The notes under the pieces: model-generated
What the model saw: only the letters and a program-made list of their open reading frames with translations
Database searches by the model: none
Told to the model about the DNA's origin: nothing
Shown here: positions 56,465-64,000 of the stretch, in pieces
Numbering within the stretch: position 1 is the first letter of the stretch
Layout of the letters: each line of letters begins with the position of its first letter
Program-made: the position numbers and the translations under genes
NCBI RefSeq assembly: GCF_023065955.2
Contig: NW_026622986.1
Location: 12,115,848-12,179,847 of the forward strand
Source: Ursus arctos
Lineage: Eukaryota > Chordata > Mammalia > Carnivora > Ursidae
Direction: 5' to 3'
DNA: 64,000 bases

Positions 56465-57265
56465 ACGCGTATTTGTGTCCTCCTAAAATGCATATGTTGA
56501 AATCCTAACTCCAGAGGTGATGGTTTTAGGAGATGGGGCCTGTCAACAGAAAGAAAGCCAACTTTAAAGTAGGTTAGTAAACACTTTGTTCATTGTCTTA
56601 CCACAGACTGTAGCCTGTGAGACAGTCTTGCAGATTGTTCTAGAGAACTGCTCCAAAGCTTGTTAGTTAGGGGGGATTATACGTATATACAAAAGGGGAA
56701 AGGGAGATACCGGCTGGCAAGCAGCTCTCCAAATACGTGCACATGACAAAGTACAATTTGTTATGGTTGTAAAAACTCAGGTTTAACGATTTCCACATAG
56801 ACACAAGAAAGACCCTTAGGTCCCCTTCACACATTATGTTTCTATATCTGATTGTTCAAAAATATTGCTTGCATACCTCAGCTTACCTGGTCTTCCACTT
56901 CTTCTTTTTACTTCTCCTTGAGGTCACTTGAGACGGTCACAGAAGGCTCACGCCAGTTGCCTATGTTACACATTGCGGTTTGAGTGCACAGGCCTTCGGG
57001 AAGTGATTAGGTCACGAGGCTAGAACCGTCGGGAAGGGGAAGGGGACACGGGAGAGCCTGTTCTCTTTCTCTCTGCCAGGTGAGTGCCTGGCAAGAAGGC
57101 AGCCATCTGCAAATCAGGAGGCCATTTTCAGCAGAACCGAATCTACCGGCATCTTGACCGAGGACTTCCCAGACTCCAGAACAGCTAGAAGTAAATGTTT
57201 GCTATTCAAGCCACTCCAGTCTGTGGTAATTTTTTCTAGCAACCCACCCTGCATAAGACAATGGG
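56465..57265 (+). mobile_element. MLT1/MST-type LTR, split by a solo LTR
   Basis: The 5' part (GTGTCCTCCTAAAATGCATATGTTGAAATCCTAACTCC) ends at GGGGCC (56540). The rest resumes at 56991 with GGCCTTCGGGAAGTGATTAGGTCACGAGG and runs to the ATTCAAGCCACTCCAGTCTGTGGTA end near 57230. Removing 56541-56994 restores a continuous LTR. Confidence 0.82.
56541..56990. mobile_element. Solo LTR, ERV1-like, 450 bp
   Basis: The insertion begins TGTCAACAG and ends GTGCACA, the TG...CA ends of an LTR. It is flanked by GGCC on both sides (56537-56540 and 56991-56994), and a 4-bp duplication is typical of class I (gammaretrovirus-like) ERVs. A possible TATA-like GTATATAC lies near 56681. No internal viral genes remain, as expected after LTR-LTR recombination. 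The family is not identified, and the orientation is uncertain. Confidence 0.75.
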
Positions 57266-57739
57266 CATTTATTGAAAATCCATTTTTGTGTTTCTGTGAC
57301 TTTACATATGTGGAAAAAAGGATTTCAAGTCACGTAGAAAGAGGAAAGAATTTACACTAAGATATTCATTCTGACGAAAATTATGCAAATACGATGCCCA
57401 TCCTGTCAGTGGGGAACCCACAGTCCCCAGAAGTTCTCAAACATCAAGTTGGGTTTAGGTATTTATGCAAAACCAGAAAATAACCTTTATTTATTTTCTC
57501 TCCTGACTTCTCCCAGGCCCCCACCTGCTTTGGGGTAGTTTTTGTCTTACGGTGCTGTCTAGCTGGGGACACATCAGGCCTGTGTTCAGTCCCTTTCCTA
57601 CAGCGTTCCTGTACTATGGGCAGTTTTTGAGTGTCCTGGTGTCGCGTGCAGTAGTAATCCTAAACGGGTTGATTTCCTTCCAAATAGGAACAAACCGTAA
57701 ATGCGCTGTGATCAAAGCTATGTAATGACTCATATGTTT
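57266..57739. other. Unplaced non-coding sequence
   Basis: No element is recognised. An octamer ATGCAAAT lies near 57384. Confidence 0.4.
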
Positions 57740-57750
57740 GGTTTCCATTA

Positions 57751-57949
57751 TTTTTTTTAAAAAGATTTTACTTATTTATTTGAGAGAGAAACAGAGCGCA
57801 CAAGCAGGGGGAGGGGCAGAGGGAGAGGGAGACAAGCAGACTCTCTGCTGAGCAGGGAGCTGGACTCCACTTGGGCTCGATCCCAGGACCCTGAGATCAT
57901 GAGCTGAGCCGAAGGCAGATGCTTAAACGACAAGCCAGCCAGGTGGCCC
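57751..57949 (-). mobile_element. Can-SINE
   Basis: A minus-strand copy with AAAGATTTTACTTATTTATTTGAGAG, GGGGCAGAGGGAGAGGGAG, CCCAGGACCCTGAGATCATG and an AGCCAGCCAGGTGGCCC head. The imperfect duplication GGTTTCCATTA / GGTTTCCGGTA is at 57740-57750 and 57951-57961. Confidence 0.92.
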
Positions 57950-57960
57950 TGGTTTCCGGT

Positions 57961-58328
57961 ATAACTTTATAAAAATCTACCTTTACGTTACATCTCAAAG
58001 CCTGGTTTTTTCATCGTCCTTCTATTTTTCACTCTACCTTTGGAATTTAGATTATAAAGTGCATATGTCATCAAGATAGATGTTAATATAATTTGTCACA
58101 ATGTGGGGACTCATGCATTAATCCTCGATAGTATATATTACGAATGCTACATACTCTGATGGAACATGGGAAGGTGCGCCTTTTCTCCAACCCCACCCCC
58201 TCCCCGCCTGTGTGGACACTTCCCAACTTGACAGCTAAACCAGAGAACACCCAGGATTCTAGAGACTGTTCTACACACTTGGGCTTTGTAAGGGGACACT
58301 TCAGGCACAAGACAAGAAAACCTGAAAT
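57961..58328. other. Unplaced non-coding sequence
   Basis: Nothing is recognised. Short frames on both strands over 58083-58341 overlap. Confidence 0.4.
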
Positions 58329-58338
58329 AAAGGAGGGA

Positions 58339-58545
58339 CACTTTTTTTTTTTTAAAGATTTTTTATTTATTTACGAGAGAGAAAGAGCACACAAGCGGAG
58401 GTGGGGGGAAGAGCAGGCAGAGGGAGAGGGAGAAGCAGCCTCCCCTCAGAGCAAGGAGCCCGATGCAGGACTTGATCCCAGGACCCTGGGATCATGACCT
58501 GAGCTGAAGGCAGATGCTCAACTGACTGAGCCACCCAGGTGTGCC
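58339..58545 (-). mobile_element. Can-SINE
   Basis: A minus-strand copy beginning with a T run, then GAAAGAGCACACAAGCGG, CCCAGGACCCTGGGATCATGACC and GAGCCACCCAGGTGTGCC. The duplication AAAGGAGGGA is at 58329-58338 and 58546-58555. Confidence 0.95.
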
Positions 58546-58555
58546 AAAGGAGGGA

Positions 58556-60379
58556 GATCTTATGGAAGAATTTCCCTCTTCCACCCAACCCCCTCCAGTT
58601 GTTGTAGGGACAGGGGACAGGAGACAGGAGGGAAAGTGCTCTACCAGTTGAAGAAACTAGTGAGAGAATTAGTGTCTCTTCAGCTCCTTCTCTGGGAATT
58701 GGCATCTTACAAGATGTTGGTGAGGGGATTTGGGGGCAATGTGCCCACTGACACCTTGAGTTTCCCACAGGCTCAGAGGTGAGGTCAGGGCAGAGCTTCA
58801 GCCAGAATGATCACCATCTATAATGGATGACATGGGACCAAGGACAGTCCCTCCGCACTGAAAAAAGAGTTCTCCTGGACCCGGATGCCTCCTTCTCTCC
58901 ACCCGCCAGGAAAAGGTGTGATAGGAGCAGAACTTTCACCTGACTCTGTGCGAGAATTTTACGCTTAAACCATGGATTGGAATGTAGACTAGTGAACGAA
59001 ATAAGATGTAGAGATGGAGCCACAGAAAAATTGCTGGATTCGATAGAAGAAACATCTCAGAGATGACTAGATTATATTTTCTGCCAAGAACAGAACTGGA
59101 CACTGAGAATCAAAAGTCAATTTGAATCATGGAGATTTTTTTTAAAAGCAGTATTTCCAGATTACCTGGAGTCTTGTCAATGATGATGACCATAAAAGTA
59201 TATGCCTAGCATGCAAATAATCCATCATAAATATAAATTAGTTATTTAGCACCGTGTCACCCAAAATACTTGCCCCCCACTATCCTACTCCCTAAAATGA
59301 ATGTGGTCGATTGAATCTTGAGTCTGTTTTTAAAGTCAAGAGGTGTTGGGGCTGTTCAGACTCAGACTTAATCGTTCTGTTAGTATCACCTCTGATTCTT
59401 TCCAGTAATGGGTGTTTGTCCTGAGTCTTAAAGTAGAAAAGAAACACTTACTGAAATATAGTCATCTTTAGCTGTGACAGAGGTTAACAAGGCATTTTAT
59501 ATTATTATTATTATCAAATATGCATTTAAATTCCTTACCCAGTAGGAATTCTCAAATCTCCATACAGATTGTCTTCTGAAGTCCATAAGAGCACCCAGGA
59601 AGGAAGTCGGATGCAAGTTGGTGAGCCTAAGTGATACTCGGGAGTCTGAGGTGTCCACTGGAACCAAAGCATGGCTTTGTTACCCAAAGCATGGTTTCAG
59701 GAAGGTTCTGGATGTGCATGTCTCCTTTAAGAGGTCTTGTATTTCCTGAGTTCCAAAGAGAAGGGAGAGGAGAGAGGAGGTGGGAGGGTGGGGGTAGGGA
59801 TGAAATTAAAGGGGAAACATTCCATTTGCTACATCAATGGCGGCTTTTTAAAAAAAATCCAACGCGATCCATCAAAGTAGAAGAACTGACTGCTTCGATA
59901 TCCTCGCTTCTTTTGGCAAAGGTGGGACGATACACCCAGATGAAGCTAGATCATCCCCGAGTAGTGTCCGAGGGAACAAAGTCATGAGACAAGAAAGGCA
60001 CAAAACCCTTGTTTTTCAAATCTTCAGATATTTCCCCCCAAACTGGCCACGTCAACCACATGCCTAAATCTGAACTATTTGCTGCTTACAAATAATTTAA
60101 GACGTTAAAAATATTTCTGGTTTGAAAAACTTTGTCCTGCTTGTCTGTAACGTACAGGATATCTGTTTTAGGGTTCAAGCAGGTAAAATTGTATCCCCAC
60201 TCCACCCACCCTAAATGCGTGCCTAAGTGGCTTTCTGTTTAAGTGGAGTGTCACCTGCCCTTTGGTGCCATAATACAACACTCAGGCTATTTGCATTCCT
60301 GAGTCTGTAACCCGCCCCAGCATTGCCGTATTCATTCATTTACACCACAACTCAATCATAACTATTATCAGCAACCCCT
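58556..60379. other. Unplaced non-coding sequence
   Basis: No repeat or exon is recognised across 1.8 kb. A 118-codon frame at 59631-59987 has no known motif. Confidence 0.35.
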
Positions 60380-60539
60380 TCCCTTATCTTTCTTTTATAA
60401 AGGGTGAAGCTAAGGATAGTCAGGAATTACACATTCTCCCCCTAGAATAGACAAAATTCCATCCCTCTGGTCTCTCCTTCTCCTTCTCCTTCTCTTTGTT
60501 TCCCAAAGAGGAAAGACCCTGCGCGCCTGGGAGGAAAGT

Positions 60540-60830
60540 CACTCACTGTGGGAACACCGCCCCCTCCGCAGACCTCCCCACTGTGCCTCTAAAAGTGCGG
60601 TCCGCAACCAATTGTTTCCGTTGAATAACAATGCGAGCTGCAGGGCCTTTTCCGCCTGCCTGCAAATAGATTAGGCTGCGTGCTTTTCTGAGCGCGTAGA
60701 CAGCACCGGGGAGCCCCCAGGAGGCCATTATCAGCCGCCAACAGATGGAGCCTATCAGCGCGCTGTCAGTCATCCGCACCTGTGGATTGCGCGCCCCAGC
60801 CAAGAAATTAATTGCTTAGAAATATAAAAT
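60540..60830. promoter_or_regulatory. Candidate developmental enhancer
   Basis: This is a repeat-free, CpG-bearing block (about 18 CpGs by hand count) with clustered factor sites. It has an inverted SOX-like pair ATTGTT (60611) and AACAAT (60627), GATA-type TTATCA (60728) and CTATCA (60752), E-boxes CAGATG (60742) and CACCTG (60777), a MEIS/TGIF-type CTGTCA (60763) and a homeodomain TTAATTG (60808). The cluster is read directly. Enhancer activity is inferred. Confidence 0.45.
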
Positions 60831-61894
60831 CGGTAGACTCAGATCGGAAAGGATTAAAGAAAAAAAAAAGTTCAGCAAACGAAAGAGGAAAAACCATGCT
60901 CTGCTAGGGAACCTTATCAACGTCCGGCATATCTAAGTGTGTGAAGCGTTCAGCACTTGATTTGATTTTCAAGCACCAGAGAACAGCAGGGTTAGAACTG
61001 AAATGTTGCAAAGAAGAAGAAAAAAGGCAACTTTAAAGAAAGCATAATGCCCATTGCTTCAAATTGGGTCATCCACATGCATTCTGAAGAAAACAGCCCC
61101 CCCCCCAATTTTTCGTCTTCTATTTTTATATTTTGCTAGTGAATTTCACATTTAACTTGCTGCTTTCTTCATTCTCCTTATTTCTCATTTGCCATGTTTT
61201 TCAATTTTTCATATTTTACTGCTTCCAAGATTTCAGTACCAGAAAGGAGATGTTTTCAGTTTTCTTTTTTTTTGCACAAAGGGTTTCATGGGCCTGTTTT
61301 TATAACTCGTATTTTCTAGTTTCCCTTAAAGAGTTTTTTTTAATAGAAAAAGTAGTCTTGATGCCATTCCAAAAATCTTCTTCACTGTGTGGCCTTTTCA
61401 GTTCTTTATCTTTTTTTATCTCAGTTACCTGCCAAATGAAGCTTGATTGCAAAGATCCCTTGCAGCTCTGAAATTGTAGGACTCTCTAAAATCAATTTCC
61501 TCCAGTATTTCAAAAGGGCTTAGACAAAATATGGGGACGGGAAATAAGGGATATGGGGGGAAGAAACGACCCTAGGAGGAGTGTATGTTACATTGCCAAG
61601 CACAGCATTCTTCTTCAAAAATCTTTCTTATGAAACAACATCATTATTACCAGTCACAGTGGATATGGGTCACAGTGAGGAAGTATCCTTCAGTGATTAG
61701 GGTGTAGTAGTTGGCGTTTTCTTAATTGAAAAATTAAATACAGTTTTTAACCTGTCGACATTTTGCCTTATTTAGTTTTAAAAGAAACGTTATCTTTGAT
61801 CCTGGTACATCAAAGCAGTGTAGAGTCTACATGTTGAGTCGAAATAATTTTTTTTTCTCTGCAAATAGACTTTTAGGGGAAATGAATTTCAATT
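60831..61894. other. Unplaced AT-rich sequence
   Basis: No family is recognised. 61090-61420 is T-rich, and its 112-codon frame (61133-61471) is phenylalanine/leucine-rich from composition alone. Confidence 0.4.
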
Positions 61895-62035
61895 AACAAC
61901 AAATTAATTCGACAAACTTTTTTCATTTATCACGTGTCAACTTGTAGTGTATGCTGGAAACAAAATACAGTGCCTTTCCTCAAGGAATCTGAAATCTGGA
62001 AGTTTGTGTAAAAATGAGTGCATGAATAAAAATGG
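61895..62035 (-). mobile_element. Ancient L2-like fragment
   Basis: TTCGACAAACTTTTTTCATTTATCACGTGTCAAC and CAGTGCCTTTCCTCAAGGAATCTGAAATCTGG are reversed 3' text of the same old LINE class seen at 56165. Confidence 0.5.
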
Positions 62036-62039
62036 TAGA

Positions 62040-62149
62040 AATAATACTAATCACCACTTACGAAGCACTTACGATGTGTATTAGTCACTTGATGTATGTC
62101 CACTGCATCTAGTCCTCAGAACAACGCTGCAAAATACTATCATTATCCT
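62040..62149 (-). mobile_element. MIR fragment, antisense, cut by L1
   Basis: ATAATACTAATCACCACTTACGAAGCACTTACGATGTG and CTCAGAACAACGCTGCAAAATACTATCATTATCC are reversed MIR text. It ends where the L1 T run begins. Confidence 0.72.
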
Positions 62150-64000
62150 GTTTTTTTTAAGACTTCAGTTTTTAGAGCAATTTTAGATTCACAGCAAAAC
62201 AAAGAGAAGGTATAGAGATTTCCCATATGCCCCTTGCCCCCCCCCACACACAAAGCCTCCCTTACCAGCACCCCCTATCAGAGAGCTATGTTTGTTACAA
62301 TCGATCGATCGAGCTACCCAGACACACCATCATCACCCAAGTCCACGTTTTATATAAGGGTTCACTCTTGGTGTTGTACATTCTGTAGGTTTGAACAAAT
62401 CTATAACCACACGCATCCATCGTTAGAGCACCGTATAGACCAGTTTTATCTCCCTAACTATTCTGCACTCTACCTACTCATCCCATCCCCTCCTCCATCC
62501 CTGCCACCACTGATCTTTTTTAATTTCTCTATAGTTTTGCTTTTCCTAGAGTGGCATATATTTGGAATCATACAGTACGGAACCTTTTCAGAGTACCTAT
62601 TTAATAATATGTAGTTAAGTTTCCTCCATGTCTTTTCATGGCTTGATAGCTCATTTCTTCTTAGCACTGAGCTCTATTTCGTTTTCTGGATTCCATTGGT
62701 CATAATGTATTAACCCATTTACCAACTAGGAACATCTCGGCTGCTTCCAAGTTTTGGCAATGATGAATAAGGCTGCTGTGAATATTCACGTGCAGGTTTT
62801 TGTGTAGACATAAGTTTTCAGTCCCCGGGGGTAAAAACCAAGGACAGTGTTTGCTGAATCAGATAGGAAGAGTATGTTTAGCTTTATAAGAAACGAAGTA
62901 GCTGTACACTTTTGCATTCCTACCAGCAATGAGTGAGATTTCCTACTGCTCCACATCCTCGCCAGCACCGGATGTTGTCAGCATTCTGGATTTGGGCCAT
63001 TCTGAAAGGTGTGCACTAGTATCTCATTGTTGTTTTAATTTGCATTTCCCTGATGACAGGTTGTGGGGAATCTTTTCATATGCTTATTTGCATTCTGTAT
63101 ATAGGCTTTTTTTTTTTTTTTTAAGATTTCATTTATTTTCAGAGAGAGAAAGAGAGAAAGAGCACAAGCAGGGGGAACATAGGCAGAGGGAGAAGCAGAC
63201 TCCCCACTGAGCAGGGAGCCTGATACAGGACTCGATCCCAGGACCCTGGGATCATGACCTGACCTGAAGGCAGACACTAACAGACTGAGCCACCCAGGTG
63301 TCCCTGTATATATTCTTTGGTGAGGTGTCCATGAAACTCTTCGGCCCATTTTTTAATCAGGTTGTTTTCTTATCATTTTGTTTAAAGCGTTCCATGTATA
63401 TTTTGAATATCAGTCCTTTATCAGATGTATCTTTTGCAAATATTTTTTCCCAGTCTGTGGCTTGTCTTCTTATTTTCTCAACATTGTCTTTGGCAGAGCA
63501 GAAGTTTTTTTAATTTTAATGAACTCCAGTTTATCAATTGTTTCTTTAACGGATTGTGACTTTGAGTTATATCTAAACAGTCATCAACTTACCCAGGGTC
63601 ATTTAGGTTTTTTCCCACGTTAGCGTCTATGAATTGTATAGTTTTGCAATTTATATTTAGGTCTGTGATCTGTTTTGAGTTCATTTTTGCGAAGGGGATA
63701 AGGCCTGTGTCTAGATTCATTTTTTCACATGTGGATATCCAGTTGTTCCTGCACCATTTACTGAAGAGACTATCCTGCTCCACCGTATTGTCTTTCTTCC
63801 TTTGTCAAAGATCAGTTGACTTTATTTATGCGGCTCGATTTCTGGGCTCTCTATTCTGTTCCATTGATCTACTTATTTATTCTTCATCAATACCGCAGGG
63901 TCTTGAGTACTGTAGCTTTATAGTAATTCTAGAAGTTGGGTAGTATCAGTCCTCCAGCTTTGTTCTTTTCCTTCCATATTGTGTTGGCTATACTAGGTCT
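62150..64000 (-). mobile_element. L1 3' portion, antisense, continues past window
   Basis: The plus strand reads the reverse of an old L1: the 3' UTR (TTTTAGATTCACAGCAAAAC, GGTTCACTCTTGGTGTTGTACATTCTG, CCATGTCTTTTCATGGCTTGATAGC), then reversed ORF2 from about 62760 (GAATAAGGCTGCTGTGAATATTC, CTTTATCAGATGTATCTTTTGC, TTTGTCAAAGATCAGTTGACTTTATTTATG). A SINE splits it at 63104. The frame is broken, and the 5' part lies beyond 64000. Confidence 0.9.
63104..63303 (-). mobile_element. Can-SINE inside L1
   Basis: A minus-strand copy with a T run, TTCATTTATTTTCAGAGAGAG, GGCAGAGGGAGAAGCAG, CCCAGGACCCTGGGATCATG and a GAGCCACCCAGGTGTCC head. CTGTATATA occurs at 63095-63103 and 63304-63312, and the L1 text continues on both sides. 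Confidence 0.94.

Noticed and set aside
60543..60803. 86-codon minus-strand frame over the enhancer-like block
   Set aside because: The open frame follows from CpG-rich composition. No homology was recognised, and the factor-site cluster explains the texture better.

Overview
This window looks like non-coding nuclear DNA from a carnivoran mammal, most likely a bear or giant-panda relative. The main evidence is 27 recognisable tRNA-Lys-derived Can-SINE copies. Eight belong to a subfamily with a 5' end reading GGTGGCACAGCGGTTAAGCG, a body of 'TCCGCTATGAGCCTGCTTCT' type and a CTCGCTGGCTGTCTC tail, which I associate with ursid genomes (SINEC_Ame-like). The family diagnosis is from memory and was not searched. 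Mammal-wide relics (MIR, L2-type, MER5A, MLT1 LTRs, old L1) fill much of the rest. I found no operon, CRISPR array, rRNA, tRNA gene or convincing protein-coding gene. The ORFs are short, usually overlap repeats, and resemble no protein I recognise.

Layout. 1-9 kb: mostly unplaced sequence with five SINEs, a MIR, a MER5A and a strongly G-rich tract. 9-13 kb: an L1 3' end, an antisense MLT1 LTR, and a 0.7-kb stretch (11443-12141) with unusually few stops in one frame and a CTCF-like motif. 13-22.8 kb: a SINE-free block of about 9.7 kb with GC-rich unplaced sequence, old L2/L1/MLT1 pieces, one better preserved L1 3' end, and a conserved-looking regulatory candidate at 20.2-21.2 kb (AT-rich shoulder, possible 57-nt exon, CpG-rich core, perfect RFX X-box palindrome). 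22.8-30 kb: three antisense MLT1 LTRs in 3.1 kb, MIRs and SINEs. 30.4-38.5 kb: a patchwork of plus-strand L1 fragments covering ORF1-, ORF2- and 3'-end-like parts, interrupted by SINEs. 38.5-42 kb: unplaced sequence and young SINEs. 42.3-46.5 kb: two more plus-strand L1 3' portions.

46.5-50 kb: mostly unplaced AT-rich sequence. 50-57.3 kb: an antisense L1 end, a 247-bp CCT/CTT microsatellite, a three-level nest (MIR holding a SINE that holds a younger SINE) and a 450-bp solo LTR inside an MLT1. 57.3-62 kb: two SINEs and a second enhancer-like block at 60.54-60.83 kb. 62.15 kb to the window end: a minus-strand L1 that runs off the edge, with a SINE inside it.

There is no visible gene system. 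The biologically interesting content is regulatory (20.2-21.2 and 60.5-60.8 kb) and the record of transposition. Retroelement ages and family names are inferences from remembered consensus sequences. Target-site duplications and nesting are read directly from the bases.
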